DNA of 64,000 bases from Acinetobacter guerrae (GCF_009372255.1 NZ_LXGN01000005.1:150942-214941); one strand, 5' to 3'; shown: positions 8,707 to 18,954, counted from the stretch's first letter. The notes: generated by a model from the letters alone, not told the origin. Numbers and translations are program-made.

Positions 8707-9360
8707 TTAAAGTAATATATCAAGTACCTGATTAAAACTTTTGATTTTATACTTTGGCGCTGCCAAATTAAGTTCTTGCTCAGAGCCATAACCATATTCA
8801 ACTGCAATGGTTTCAATACCATTACGACGCGCACCCAAAATATCATGCTCACGATCACCCACCATAATACATTCGTCGGGATTCAATCGTTCTGTTTCGA
8901 GTATGTATGCGATCAAATCGCCTTTATTAGTACGCTCACCTGTCAACTCACTTCCATAAGGATGAGTAAAATATTGCAGCAACTCAAAATGTTCTAAAAT
9001 ACGAACTGCATAGACATGTGGCTTTGCTGTTGCCAGATATAATTGATAGCCACTTTTTTTAAGTGCATCCAAAGTATTCGCTACATCGGGATATAATTCA
9101 TTTTCAAATAAACCCGTGTCTGCAAAACGCTCGCGATATCCTAATAAAGCTTGTTCAGCCAAATCATGAGTTACATCGACATTCATAATTTTAGCGAGTG
9201 AAGCTTTCAAAGGTGGCCCAATGATCCAGTCAATATTTTCATGATCAGCAATAGGGTAACCCACTTTATTTAAACCATAACGGGCTGAAGTAGTAATCCC
9301 TACTTTCGGGTCAGTCAAAGTTCCATCCAGATCAATCAAAATATGTTTTACTTCGTTCAC
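8707..9360 (-). CDS. HAD-family phosphatase (phosphoglycolate phosphatase-like)
   Basis: 217 residues. HAD motif I is LIDLDGTLTD with nucleophile D10 and acid D12; a helical cap domain follows, then ATAKPH for motif II and GDREHDILGARRNG for motif IV. This is the Gph/PpaX-like subclass with a C1 cap. The substrate cannot be assigned from sequence; 2-phosphoglycolate or pyrophosphate are possibilities. It starts at GTG 9360 and is divergent from thiD. Confidence 0.82.
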   Translation of the reverse strand: MNEVKHILIDLDGTLTDPKVGITTSARYGLNKVGYPIADHENIDWIIGPPLKASLAKIMNVDVTHDLAEQALLGYRERFADTGLFENELYPDVANTLDALKKSGYQLYLATAKPHVYAVRILEHFELLQYFTHPYGSELTGERTNKGDLIAYILETERLNPDECIMVGDREHDILGARRNGIETIAVEYGYGSEQELNLAAPKYKIKSFNQVLDILL

Positions 9361-9447
9361 AGATTACACTCAAATCAAAAACAGTTAAGACCCATAAAAC
9401 TCTATTAAAAATAGGGTCGAGACTTTGCTCAAACTTGCCTATACTAA

Positions 9448-10245
<798 letters not shown>

Positions 10246-10254
10246 AATTTAGAT

Positions 10255-10293
10255 AAAAAAACAGCGCATCTTAATGATATGCGCTGTTTTTTT
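10255..10293. terminator. Bidirectional terminator between thiD and LysM gene
   Basis: A 9-bp perfect stem ACAGCGCAT with ATGCGCTGT is flanked by A-run and T-run, so it can end both the plus-strand thiD transcript and the convergent LysM gene transcript. Confidence 0.85.
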
Positions 10294-10308
10294 ATTCAGA
10301 TCATTCGC

Positions 10309-10776
10309 TTATTGCGGAATACGCAACACCTGACCTGGAAAAATATCATCTGCATCTTTTAGTAGCGGCTTATTGGCTTCAAAAATTTTATTGTATTGGT
10401 TTGGATCACCATAATATTCTTTTGAAATTTTCGATAAATTATCACCAGATTTAACCGTATAAAATTTACTTTCAGGTTCTGGCGTTTCAACCGTCATTTG
10501 ATCATCCACTTTCGCAACGTGATCAATATTACCCACTGCTAATACAATTTTTTCTTTATCGGCCTGACTTTTAACCTTACCTTGGATCGTAGCCAAATCT
10601 GTAGTGCTATTATAATTCACCACCAAACCTTCAACAGGTAAACCTAAACTTTTAATATGCGCCAAAAGCTGATTTGCAACCTCTTGAGCTGTAGGTTCAG
10701 CGGGCGTTGCGGCGGGTTGTTCTGTTTTCGCCTGATTTTTTTTACCAATGCCTTTTACAAAATCAAAAAGACCCAT
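10309..10776 (-). CDS. kbp: BON/LysM protein, Kbp (YgaU)-like
   Basis: 155 residues with an MGLFDFVKGIGKK start, a BON domain (about 35-100) and a C-terminal LysM domain (YTVKSGDNLSKISKEYYGD, about 107-155). This is the layout of E. coli Kbp/YgaU (149 residues), a cytoplasmic potassium sensor protein despite its LysM fold. No signal peptide is seen, in line with that location. An alanine/proline/glutamate linker (PAATPAEPTAQE) follows the N-terminus. Stands alone between terminators. Confidence 0.82.
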   Translation of the reverse strand: MGLFDFVKGIGKKNQAKTEQPAATPAEPTAQEVANQLLAHIKSLGLPVEGLVVNYNSTTDLATIQGKVKSQADKEKIVLAVGNIDHVAKVDDQMTVETPEPESKFYTVKSGDNLSKISKEYYGDPNQYNKIFEANKPLLKDADDIFPGQVLRIPQ

Positions 10777-10941
10777 GATTGTCTCCTATAATGATTATTT
10801 TCATCATGAAATAAATTTAAAGCCCTTATAGTTATACTCAAAAAATGAATGATTTATGGTGTCAGTTCGCTTCAATCAAGTAACGATATGTAATTTATTT
10901 GATCGTATTTTTATTACAGACGTCATTTTTATAGCCGACAT

Positions 10942-10969
10942 AAAAAAACCACCTTACGGTGGTTTTTTT
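10942..10969 (-). terminator. acpP terminator
   Basis: AAAAAAACCACC, 4-nt loop, GGTGGTTTTTTT. It lies just after the acpP stop on the minus strand and is symmetric, so it can act in both directions. Confidence 0.85.
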
Positions 10970-10982
10970 CAACAATGATCAA

Positions 10983-11219
10983 TTAACCAAGTTTTTTGGT
11001 TACATAATCAATTGCTGATTGAACAGTTGTGATTTCGTTAGAATCTTCATCAGGAATCGTGATGTCGAAGTCATTTTCGAAAGACATAACAAGTTCAACT
11101 AGATCAAGAGAGTCAGCACCCAAATCATCCATGAAAGATGCTTCGTTTTTGATCTCTTCAACTTTCATACCGAGTTGTTCTGCAACAGCTTGCTTAACAC
11201 GTTGTTCGATATCGCTCAC
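10983..11219 (-). CDS. acpP: Acyl carrier protein
   Basis: A 78-residue acidic carrier of growing acyl chains. Serine 37 in [10 protein letters not shown] is the 4'-phosphopantetheine attachment site. I place the start at GTG 11219 (reading [11 protein letters not shown]) because AGGAGA sits about 7 nt upstream and homologues begin there; an upstream ATG would add five odd residues (MRRIP). It lies 85 nt after fabG in the same direction, closing the fabD-fabG-acpP cluster. Confidence 0.96.
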   Translation of the reverse strand: MSDIEQRVKQAVAEQLGMKVEEIKNEASFMDDLGADSLDLVELVMSFENDFDITIPDEDSNEITTVQSAIDYVTKKLG

Positions 11220-11304
11220 AGGAATTCTCCTCATTGCTTGTGGCGTTTTTAATTGCCGTTAGTTTAATTGAATATTGAATATTTTAAAAGTTTATCCATC
11301 AGCC

Positions 11305-12039
11305 TTAGGCCATGTATAAACCACCATTTACATGTAATACCGTACCAGTAATGTAACTTGCTTTATCTGAAGCGAGGAAACTTACTGCATTTGCGATATC
11401 TTGTGGTTCGCCAAGACGACCTAGCGCAACCTGATCACTCATTTTTTTGCGAAGATCTTCGCTGAGTGTATCTGTCATTTCAGTTGCAATAAAACCGGGT
11501 GCAACACTGTTTACCGTAATCTGGCGACTACCCATTTCCTTGGCAAGACTGCGACTAAATGCCTCAATACCTGCTTTGGCTGCTGAGTAGTTGGCTTGAC
11601 CTGGATTCGCAAAATGCGCAACCACTGAACTCACATTGATAATACGTCCAAAACGGGCTTTGGTCATGCCTTTTAGCACACGTTTCGATAAACGATAAAC
11701 CGCTTTTAAATGAATATTTAAAATGTCGTCCCAGTCATCTTCAGACATACGCAGTAATAAATTATCGCGCGTAATACCTGCGTTATTGACCAGTACCAAG
11801 ACAGGACCATAGTTCTGCTCAATGTTTGAGACAACTGCTTCAATTTGATCCAGATGACGAACATCGAGTGCCAACCCTATGCCCTGCTCTGCAAATTGTG
11901 CTGTTAATTTTTGAGCACCTGATTCACTTGTTGCCGTGCCCACTACAAAAAAACCGTCTTGAAGAAGTTGCTGTGCAATTGCCGCGCCGATACCACGGCT
12001 CGCACCTGTCACCAAAGCAACTTTACGTTGTTGTGTCAT
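11305..12039 (-). CDS. fabG: 3-oxoacyl-[ACP] reductase
   Basis: A 244-residue NADPH-dependent short-chain dehydrogenase, the first reduction of the fatty-acid cycle. The TGASRGIG nucleotide loop (11-18), NNAG (85-88), and the catalytic S138, Y151 and K155 (YSAAK) are in place. Its ATG overlaps the fabD stop by four bases (ATGA), which suggests translational coupling. Confidence 0.95.
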   Translation of the reverse strand: MTQQRKVALVTGASRGIGAAIAQQLLQDGFFVVGTATSESGAQKLTAQFAEQGIGLALDVRHLDQIEAVVSNIEQNYGPVLVLVNNAGITRDNLLLRMSEDDWDDILNIHLKAVYRLSKRVLKGMTKARFGRIINVSSVVAHFANPGQANYSAAKAGIEAFSRSLAKEMGSRQITVNSVAPGFIATEMTDTLSEDLRKKMSDQVALGRLGEPQDIANAVSFLASDKASYITGTVLHVNGGLYMA

Positions 12040-13022
12040 GCAATTTTTCCTTCAGCCACTAAAACTGCGCTTAGGGCATCTTCCATACGACCTTTGGTAT
12101 CGATCGCAAATGCTTTTTCAATATTTGGCAAACGTTTCGCAAGGTTACTCAGCACTGTACCCGGACCACATTCCACCACATACTGAACCCCGTGATCTTG
12201 CAGGTATTGCATGGTGCGTGTCCATTGTACTGACTGATACAATTGAGCCGTTAATGCCTGACGCAATTGAGCAACATCGGTCGCGATTGCCGCGTTGACA
12301 TTTTGTATTACAGGTATATGAGGTAGCTCAATGGCAGTTTGTTCCAATGCTGCTGCGAATTGTTCTGCCGCAGGTTTCATTAATGAACAATGTGATGGTA
12401 CAGACACAGGTAAAGCAATGGCTTTACCAGATTGTTCTTTTGCAAGCGCCATAACATCATTGACCAATGCAGTCGAACCCGCGATGACCACTTGACCTTG
12501 TGCATTGTAATTTGCGGCTTCAACCGAACCCTGTCCAGACGCAGATACGGTTTGGCATAACTCAATGACATTTTCATCAGGCAGCCCCAAAATTGCAGCC
12601 ATTGCGCCTTGTCCTTGAGGTACAGCACTTTGCATCAGCTTGCCACGTAGGTTGACCAGTTTTACAGCATCAGCAAGGCTTAGAGCTTCTGCTGCAACTA
12701 ATGCACTGTATTCACCCAGTGAATGTCCTGCCAGATATTTAGGTGCAATACCGCCTAGATCTAGCCAAACACGCCACAAAGCAATACTTGCAGTAAGCAA
12801 TACAGGCTGAGTATTTTCAGTTTGATCTAAACCTTCACCGCTTTGTGCAATTTGCCACAAATCGAAACCAATCGCTTGTGAAGCCTCAGCAAAAGTCTCT
12901 TGCACACCGCTAAACTGTTCAGCAAGTTCAGCGAGCATGCCGACTTTTTGCGACCCTTGACCAGGGAACAAAAATGCAGTTTTGGTTGCTTGAGCCACTT
13001 GCTCGAGTCGTTTAGCAGACAT
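12036..13022 (-). CDS. fabD: Malonyl-CoA:ACP transacylase
   Basis: 328 residues. It loads malonyl groups onto AcpP. The LFPGQGSQ motif is near residue 18-25 and the nucleophile is S101 in GHSLGEYSA; the catalytic histidine is in VPSHCSLM. The N-terminus carries about 13 extra residues (MSAKRLEQVAQAT) ahead of the usual start. A weak AAAGGA ribosome binding site precedes it. Order rpmF, fabD, fabG, acpP resembles other gammaproteobacteria, without plsX or fabH between. Confidence 0.94.
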   Translation of the reverse strand: MSAKRLEQVAQATKTAFLFPGQGSQKVGMLAELAEQFSGVQETFAEASQAIGFDLWQIAQSGEGLDQTENTQPVLLTASIALWRVWLDLGGIAPKYLAGHSLGEYSALVAAEALSLADAVKLVNLRGKLMQSAVPQGQGAMAAILGLPDENVIELCQTVSASGQGSVEAANYNAQGQVVIAGSTALVNDVMALAKEQSGKAIALPVSVPSHCSLMKPAAEQFAAALEQTAIELPHIPVIQNVNAAIATDVAQLRQALTAQLYQSVQWTRTMQYLQDHGVQYVVECGPGTVLSNLAKRLPNIEKAFAIDTKGRMEDALSAVLVAEGKIA

Positions 13023-13106
13023 ATAAAAATCCTTTATTTCGTCTTAGCTCGTTTACGAGGCGGAAATTTAACACTTATTGAGTCGTTTGATAATTGCGAA
13101 AAGCAA

Positions 13107-13137
13107 CAAAAAAAGGGAGCTTTCGCTCCCATTTTTT
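13107..13137 (-). terminator. rpmF terminator
   Basis: GGGAGC, a four-base loop (GAAA on the transcribed strand) and GCTCCC, then a run of eight T on the minus strand. It separates yceD-rpmF from fabD, so fabD probably has its own promoter or depends on read-through. Confidence 0.87.
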
Positions 13138-13175
13138 CTACACTAAGCATCACGCTTTAATGCAAATTCACTAAA

Positions 13176-13361
13176 TTATTCAGCATCAGCTGCTTTAGCG
13201 AATAATTGACGACCACGATAAAAACCATCTTTAGTCACGTGGTGACGACGATGAGTTTCACCTGTAGTTTGGTCTACAGTTAATGCATTCTCGGTTAAAG
13301 CGTCATGTGAACGGCGCATGTCACGGCGAGAGCGACTTTTACGGTTTTGCTGAACGGCCAT
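13176..13361 (-). CDS. rpmF: 50S ribosomal protein L32
   Basis: A 61-residue basic protein beginning [22 protein letters not shown], the standard L32 N-terminus. It lies 79 nt after yceD, the usual partner. It lacks the zinc-binding cysteines seen in some L32 forms, as is common in gammaproteobacteria. Confidence 0.95.
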   Translation of the reverse strand: MAVQQNRKSRSRRDMRRSHDALTENALTVDQTTGETHRRHHVTKDGFYRGRQLFAKAADAE

Positions 13362-13440
13362 GATGGCTCCTTACAAAGATCGAAAAAATGGATCAGAACA
13401 AATTTAGTTGTCTTAACTCAACATAATAACACAAATTGTG

Positions 13441-14001
13441 TTATGAATTAAGTTTGCCTTTCAAACCTGCCAAAACGTCAAATGGATTATCACGTTTTTC
13501 TTCGACAATGTTTTCAATGGCTGGTTGATGCTTATGCTCACAAGACACATGCTTAGGAGACAAAGGCATCAACAATAACAATTCATCCTCTATTAGAGAA
13601 AGTAAATCAACAATGGCAGGAGTGGCAAAATCACCCTTTGTTGAAGATTCACTTTCGCCCAAGACGATGAAATCAGCATCCTCATCCAAGCGCTCTATCA
13701 GTGACTCATCATCGACCAGTGCTAGATGGAAATCTGAAACAAGAGAAATCTCCACAGGTTCCAGACAACGCTGACATTCCAATGGAACTTTTGTTTCGGC
13801 ATGACCATCAAACCAGACAACGCGATGATACGCATCCATTGATAGCTTACAGTCTATAGAGATCAATTGATGATCAATTGATCCAACAGCTTCACGAGCA
13901 ATACGAACAAAGCGAGACAATGGCAGTGTTCCTGACCATGTAAAACCTTGTTCAGCCCATTTAAACGGCTCAATCTGTGCCGGAAAGGTATTTGCTGACA
14001 T
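13441..14001 (-). CDS. yceD: YceD/DUF177 family, 23S rRNA accumulation protein
   Basis: 186 residues. The CQRC pair (about residue 78-81) and conserved acidic C-terminal half, with NPFDVLAGLKGKL near the end, mark DUF177. In E. coli the protein is needed for normal 23S rRNA levels and is encoded just before rpmF, as here. A second cysteine motif (SCEHKH) lies at about 150. Confidence 0.88.
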   Translation of the reverse strand: MSANTFPAQIEPFKWAEQGFTWSGTLPLSRFVRIAREAVGSIDHQLISIDCKLSMDAYHRVVWFDGHAETKVPLECQRCLEPVEISLVSDFHLALVDDESLIERLDEDADFIVLGESESSTKGDFATPAIVDLLSLIEDELLLLMPLSPKHVSCEHKHQPAIENIVEEKRDNPFDVLAGLKGKLNS

Positions 14002-14096
14002 AATTAAGGCGGCAATTCTACAAATTCATCGGTACTCTGTCAAAGATTAAGATACAATTTTGTACTAATTTAGACAGAACTCATGGTAACACAGCA

Positions 14097-14759
14097 ATGC
14101 ACCTGTTGCAGCCGCAACCTGAAGTAACAACTTCATCACTTGTTAGCACCCACTCAACCCATCAGTCTGCCCTGTCGTCTAATACAGTGCAACTCTCACC
14201 GTGGCAAAGCCTACAAACAGAACACGATCAGGTTGAGTGGCTTATTTTACACTTTAATCACTGGTTTTCCCATCAAAATGTGACGTTAGTCAAAGGAGAT
14301 TTTGAACCAGAATATTTTCCTGCGCAAAATCAAGCACCAGCCAGAATTCAGTTTGCACATGGTTTTTTTAATAGCGCATTACATGAAATTAGTCATTGGA
14401 CGATTGCAGGGGCAAAACGGCGCTTATTACCCGACTTGGGCTATTGGTATGCACCGGATGGTCGCACACTTGAACAACAGCATCTTTTTGAGCAGGTCGA
14501 AATTAAACCTCAAGCGATTGAATGGTTATTTTCAACAGCTTTTGGTCGAAAATTTCGAGTATCGTTAGATAATCTAACAGGTCATAGTGGAAATGGAGCT
14601 GTGTTCAAAGATCATGTTTTTACGCAGGTACAACATTTTTTTTCAGGTGAGTCAAAACTACCAAAGGATGCGGCTTATTTTATTCAATCTATCTGTTCAT
14701 GTACCCGTGATGGAAAAGTTTTGCAATTAAATGAATTCACACGTGAATTAATTGATTAA
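14097..14759 (+). CDS. epmC: Elongation factor P hydroxylase
   Basis: 220 residues of the YfcM/EpmC family, which hydroxylates the beta-lysylated lysine of EF-P, the last step of its maturation. Hallmarks are FAHGFFNSALHEISHW, holding likely metal ligands, followed by RRLLPDLGYWYAPDGR and EVKPQAIEWLF. The first ~40 residues are poorly conserved and serine/threonine-rich. No good ribosome binding site is seen at the chosen ATG. The EF-P, EpmA and EpmB genes are not in this window. Confidence 0.88.
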   Translation: MHLLQPQPEVTTSSLVSTHSTHQSALSSNTVQLSPWQSLQTEHDQVEWLILHFNHWFSHQNVTLVKGDFEPEYFPAQNQAPARIQFAHGFFNSALHEISHWTIAGAKRRLLPDLGYWYAPDGRTLEQQHLFEQVEIKPQAIEWLFSTAFGRKFRVSLDNLTGHSGNGAVFKDHVFTQVQHFFSGESKLPKDAAYFIQSICSCTRDGKVLQLNEFTRELID

Positions 14760-14889
14760 ACCTGCATTCAATTACACAACCTCAACTTGTATTAACCTAT
14801 TGAATATCTTCAATGTGTTTAAATAGAATGTGTAATTGAATAAAACTGTCACTTTACAACAATAACATTTTATTCAGGAGGATCCAGAC

Positions 14890-15507
14890 ATGTTGCATTT
14901 GCATATTCATCCAGAAAATCCGCAAGCTCGATTGATTCATCAAGCAGTTGAACGTATACGCGCAGGCGATGTTGTGGTTTATCCAACTGATGCAGCGTAT
15001 GCGATTGGTTGTCAAATTGGTAATAAATCTGCCATGGAACGTATTGCTCAAATTCGTGGTCTTGGACCAAAGCATCAATACGCGATTATGTGTTGTGATT
15101 TATCAGATATTGCAACTTATGCTAAAGTTGATAATGCCATGTATCGCTTGCTTAAAGCCAATACTCCCTCAATTACCACTTATATTTTGCCTGCTACCAG
15201 CGAAGTTCCAAAACGTTTGATGCATCCAAAAAAGAAAACCATTGGACTACGTATTCCCACCAATCCAATCTGTCAGGCATTGTTACAAGAACTTGGCGAA
15301 CCCATTTTGACGAGTACCTTGATTTTACCTGGTCAGGAAGATCCACTTGATGATCCATATGACATTGAAAATCAGTTGAGCAAACGCATTGATGTGTTTA
15401 TCGATGGTGGATTCGGTACACTGACAACCACCAGTATTGTGGATTTGTCAGGAGATAATCCTGAAGTTATTCGTCAGGGGGCTGGGGATGTAAGTGCGTT
15501 TGAATAA
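14890..15507 (+). CDS. yciO: YciO, Sua5/YrdC/TsaC-family protein
   Basis: 205 residues, a single YrdC domain close in length and sequence to E. coli YciO (VVYPTDAAYAIGCQIG, RIAQIRGLG, KTIGLRIPTNPICQALL, VIRQGAGDV). The family fold is that of threonylcarbamoyl-AMP synthases, but YciO is a paralogue of TsaC and its role is less clear. A strong AGGAGG ribosome binding site lies upstream. The yciO-scpA-scpB-rluB order is shared with other gammaproteobacteria, here interrupted by an opposite-strand GNAT gene. Confidence 0.85.
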   Translation: MLHLHIHPENPQARLIHQAVERIRAGDVVVYPTDAAYAIGCQIGNKSAMERIAQIRGLGPKHQYAIMCCDLSDIATYAKVDNAMYRLLKANTPSITTYILPATSEVPKRLMHPKKKTIGLRIPTNPICQALLQELGEPILTSTLILPGQEDPLDDPYDIENQLSKRIDVFIDGGFGTLTTTSIVDLSGDNPEVIRQGAGDVSAFE

Positions 15508-15538
15508 ACAAAATACCTGCTCCAAAATCAATGCCAAC

Positions 15539-15566
15539 GCATCATCGAATATGCTATTCATGATGC
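15539..15566. terminator. Hairpin between yciO and GNAT gene
   Basis: GCATCAT-c-GAAT, five-base loop, ATTCATGATGC forms an 11-bp stem with one bulge in the convergent gap. There is no clear T-run on either side, so it may be a weak or Rho-assisted terminator. Confidence 0.45.
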
Positions 15567-15575
15567 CTAGCTCCC

Positions 15576-16298
15576 CTATCTTGCTCTAAAATCGGCAAGT
15601 CGTTGTTTTTGTTTACCATATGTATCGAAGTTAACTGGGCTTAACCACGCCTCATAAGCAGATTTCAATTCAGTCCATTCTTCATCAATGATTGAAAACC
15701 ATGCCGTATTACGGTTACGTCCCTTTGTTACTCGATCTTGGCGAAACAATCCTTCAAAACAAAAACCAAAGCGTAAAGCAGCACCTTTGGATGGCTCATT
15801 GAAATCGTCACACTTCCATTCTACTCGCCGAAAATTCTGATCAAAACAATGTTTAAGCAGTAGAAATACTGCTTCTGTTGATGCAGTTGTATGCTTCAAG
15901 CGGTGTGAAAAATACACATTGCCAATTTCAATTGCAGCATATGCCAAACGTGGATTTAGCAATGCAATCCAACCAACGATTGTATGATTCATCTTAACCA
16001 GATAATGGTATGAAGGATGAAAGCCAAAAAGATTTTGTAATGCAAATTTCAACTGATCACGACTGTTAAAACCTTCGTAGGGTAGATAAGTCCAACAACG
16101 CGCATCTGGTTCAGTAACCATTGTTTGCCAAAGTTGTTCTAATTCCAAGTCTTTAGGACTGCTATCTATAATTGGAATAAGTTCAACGAATTGCCCTATT
16201 AAATTTTCATGGCGGTAGTTTACAGGTAAGAACTGATCGACCAGATCGCCAACAGGTTGCTGAAAAACATTGAATCCTGATTTCGAATCATCTTTCAT
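15576..16298 (-). CDS. GNAT-family N-acetyltransferase (RimJ/RimL-like)
   Basis: 240 residues. The body resembles the RimJ/RimL branch: DARCWTYLPYEGF, an IGNVYFSHRLKHTTASTEAVFLL acetyl-CoA region, and WKCDDFNEPSKGAALRFGFCFEGLFRQDRV, the typical strand beta6-7. Members acetylate protein N-termini, small molecules or antibiotics. The substrate is unknown. It is transcribed against yciO and scpA, as a one-gene insertion. Confidence 0.82.
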   Translation of the reverse strand: MKDDSKSGFNVFQQPVGDLVDQFLPVNYRHENLIGQFVELIPIIDSSPKDLELEQLWQTMVTEPDARCWTYLPYEGFNSRDQLKFALQNLFGFHPSYHYLVKMNHTIVGWIALLNPRLAYAAIEIGNVYFSHRLKHTTASTEAVFLLLKHCFDQNFRRVEWKCDDFNEPSKGAALRFGFCFEGLFRQDRVTKGRNRNTAWFSIIDEEWTELKSAYEAWLSPVNFDTYGKQKQRLADFRAR

Positions 16299-16554
16299 AT
16301 TTATTTTTACACCTAACGCTTCATATTTATAAGGTGATATTTCTATTCAAAATACCACTATCATATAAACCACAACCTATTTAGACATAAAATAGTGCTT
16401 ATTTATTTATGGTTTTACTACTTTTAACAATTTATTAAACTCTGAATTTCAATTAGAATGGAGTACATTCTGATCTCCTTCTCTTTATGGCATTTGTGCT
16501 CACTATGCCTAAAGTAACTCATGCTTTTGAAAATTCGCGTGGCCTATAACTGTA

Positions 16555-17346
16555 ATGAACCAAGCTTTGAATCATTCCACGGAAGCCTTGCCGCAGATTC
16601 GTGTATTAGACGAATGGCAAGATGTTATCCCTGAAGATTTATACATTCCGCCTGCTGCTTTTGAAATTTTACTCGAACATTTCGAGGGACCACTCGACTT
16701 TCTCATTTACCTCATTCAAAAAAACGGTTTTGATTTACTACAACTCGATATTGCACCTATTGCAACCCAATATCTCTCTTATATGGATGCAATGAAATCT
16801 CTCAATATTGAGCTCACCGCTGACTATATGGTGATGGCAGCATTATTAGCAGATCTCAAATCACGTTTGCTCCTTCCTAAACCTGCGTCCATCACCCTTG
16901 AAAAAGACCCTAAGCAAGAATTAATTGATCGTCTGGAAACCTATTTACGCATTAAACAAGCTGCTGAACGTTTAGGTCAATTCCCTGTACTAGATCGAGA
17001 CACTTTTAGCCCCAATGTTGGTTTAGGTCATACTGCGCCTGTTTATGAAGGGTATGATGTCGAAAGTTTACGCGATGCACTGTTTTGTGTATTTAATCGC
17101 CCCGAACCTGTAATGCATACAGTGGAACAGGAGGCTGTACTGCTTGAAGAACGTATTGCTTTTATTCAGCAAAAAATTGAATCTGGAAATGTTTTAGCAT
17201 TCCATGAGTTATTAAATCCTGTACAGGGTCGTATGGGAATGGTTGTCACATTTATGGCTGTTCTAGAACTGACGCGCCAACAAATAATTAGAATTGTTAG
17301 CGCAGGTATTGAAGCTCCTTTGACTATTCAGGGAGCGCATGTATGA
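16555..17346 (+). CDS. scpA: Segregation and condensation protein A
   Basis: A 263-residue kleisin subunit of the SMC condensin complex. The N-terminal FEGPLDFLIYLIQKNGFDLLQLDIAPIATQY region and the LADLKSRLLLP segment are diagnostic. It bridges the SMC heads and recruits ScpB. The stop overlaps the scpB start by four bases. Its SMC partner is encoded at 31.2-34.6 kb in this window. A short upstream reading frame (about 21 codons) is probably not significant. Confidence 0.93.
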   Translation: MNQALNHSTEALPQIRVLDEWQDVIPEDLYIPPAAFEILLEHFEGPLDFLIYLIQKNGFDLLQLDIAPIATQYLSYMDAMKSLNIELTADYMVMAALLADLKSRLLLPKPASITLEKDPKQELIDRLETYLRIKQAAERLGQFPVLDRDTFSPNVGLGHTAPVYEGYDVESLRDALFCVFNRPEPVMHTVEQEAVLLEERIAFIQQKIESGNVLAFHELLNPVQGRMGMVVTFMAVLELTRQQIIRIVSAGIEAPLTIQGAHV

Positions 17347-17933
17347 CTCTCGATCAACAACTGGCAATGTCACCTGAAGACATGCATCATGATGTGTTAT
17401 TGCAAATTGAAGCGATTTTATTTGCCAGTGATGCTCCTGTTTCGCTTGCCAGATTAAAAGAAGCCTTTCAAGATCAATATAACAAATCCCAATTACGTCA
17501 ATTTTTACAACAGCTTGCAGTATTACAGCACGGGCGTTCAATCGAATTAATTGAAACAGCCCAAGGCTTTCGGTTTCAGGTTCGCTCAAAATATCGTAAT
17601 ATAATCACACAAGTTTGGCCCGAACGTCCAACCAAGCTCTCACCTTCACTGCTCGAAACCGTTGCGGTGATTGCGTACCATCAGCCCGTTACACGCGCGG
17701 ATATTGAACAGATCCGTGGTGTTTCAAATAATAGCCAGATATTACGCACATTATTTGACTGGAACTGGATTAAAGAATCGGGATTTAGAGATTTACCCGG
17801 AAGACCTGCGTTGTTAATTACAACGCCCCAATTTTTGAACGCTTTTGGCCTAGCATCTTTAGGTCAATTGCCTCCCCTACAGGATGCCAAGGAAGCTTTC
17901 ATGACACTGGATGCAAATGCAGCCAAGTCTTGA
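17343..17933 (+). CDS. scpB: Segregation and condensation protein B
   Basis: 196 residues, two winged-helix domains that bind ScpA as a dimer. The PSLLETVAVIAYHQPVTRADIEQIRGV segment is the family signature, followed by GLPGRP-like DLPGRPALLITT. Coupled to scpA through an ATGA overlap and followed by rluB after 41 nt. Confidence 0.93.
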   Translation: MTLDQQLAMSPEDMHHDVLLQIEAILFASDAPVSLARLKEAFQDQYNKSQLRQFLQQLAVLQHGRSIELIETAQGFRFQVRSKYRNIITQVWPERPTKLSPSLLETVAVIAYHQPVTRADIEQIRGVSNNSQILRTLFDWNWIKESGFRDLPGRPALLITTPQFLNAFGLASLGQLPPLQDAKEAFMTLDANAAKS

Positions 17934-17974
17934 ATAGGTGAACTGTTGACAATTATTTCTAAGGTTGTGCTGTC

Positions 17975-18904
17975 ATGAGTGAAAAGTTACAAAAAGTATT
18001 AGCGCGAATCGGTCTCGGTTCTCGTCGATATATGGAAGAGGTTATTGCCGCAGGTCGCGTCAGTGTAAATGGCCAGATTGCGCAGGTCGGCGAACGCATC
18101 GAACCAGGTGATGAATTACGTATTGATGGTCGTAAAGTTCAATTTCAGGTCGAAGATGAAATTCGTCGCCGCGTCTTAATTTACTATAAACCTGAAGGCG
18201 AAATCTGTTCTCGCAACGACCCTGAACAACGTCCAACCGTGTTTGACCATTTGCCACAAATTGCGAATGATCGTTGGGTCATGGTGGGTCGCTTAGACAT
18301 TAACAGTACAGGGCTTTTGCTTTTCACAAACGATGGTGAACTTGCGAATCGTTTAATGCATCCTTCCAATGAAGTTGAACGTGAATATGCCGTTCGTGTC
18401 ATGGGTGAAGTTACGCCACAAATTCGTCAAACACTATTAAGAGGCGTGGTTCTGGATGATGGCCCAGCCAAATTTGAGTCTTTCTCAGAACTAGGTGGAG
18501 ATGGGATTAACCGTTGGTATCAAGTCGTAGTTAAAGAAGGTCGTAACCGTGAAGTACGTCGTTTATTTGAATCACAAGGATTAAAGGTCAGTCGTTTGTT
18601 ACGTACCCGTTATGGTACTGTAATTTTGCCACGTGAACTACGTACTGGCCGCTGGATGGAACTAGATAAAGCAGATATTGACAATCTGACTAAACTGGTT
18701 GAACTCAAACCACGTCAAGGTACTGGTCTGTATGGTATGGCAAAACGTCGTACTGAACGTATGGTAGAAAAACCTCTGGCTGCACGTCGTGGAGGCTATT
18801 TACGCCAACAAAAGCGTGATACGGACGATCAAACTGAGAGCCAATCTAAACCATTTTCTCCACGCAAAAGCTTTGGTCAGAATAAAACGTTTAAAAAGTT
18901 TTAA
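17975..18904 (+). CDS. rluB: 23S rRNA pseudouridine 2605 synthase
   Basis: 309 residues. An S4 RNA-binding domain (1-60) precedes the RsuA/RluB-type catalytic domain with D108 in GRLDINSTGLLLF. The basic C-terminal tail (from ~250) is rich in R, Q, K and S, as in other RluB proteins, and probably contacts rRNA. Conserved placement after scpAB. Distinguished from RsuA, RluE and RluF by this tail and the scpB linkage. Confidence 0.9.
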   Translation: MSEKLQKVLARIGLGSRRYMEEVIAAGRVSVNGQIAQVGERIEPGDELRIDGRKVQFQVEDEIRRRVLIYYKPEGEICSRNDPEQRPTVFDHLPQIANDRWVMVGRLDINSTGLLLFTNDGELANRLMHPSNEVEREYAVRVMGEVTPQIRQTLLRGVVLDDGPAKFESFSELGGDGINRWYQVVVKEGRNREVRRLFESQGLKVSRLLRTRYGTVILPRELRTGRWMELDKADIDNLTKLVELKPRQGTGLYGMAKRRTERMVEKPLAARRGGYLRQQKRDTDDQTESQSKPFSPRKSFGQNKTFKKF

Positions 18905-18926
18905 TCACTAACACTTAACTAGATTG

Positions 18927-18954
18927 AAGAGTCCATATATGGGCTCTTTTTTTT
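18927..18954 (+). terminator. rluB terminator
   Basis: AAGAGTCC, six-base loop (ATATAT), GGGCTCTT with one G-T pair, then eight T. It ends the scpA-scpB-rluB transcript. Confidence 0.85.

Noticed and set aside
16488..16550. Short 21-codon frame before scpA as a leader peptide
   Set aside because: No regulatory codon run and no hairpin follows; probably chance.
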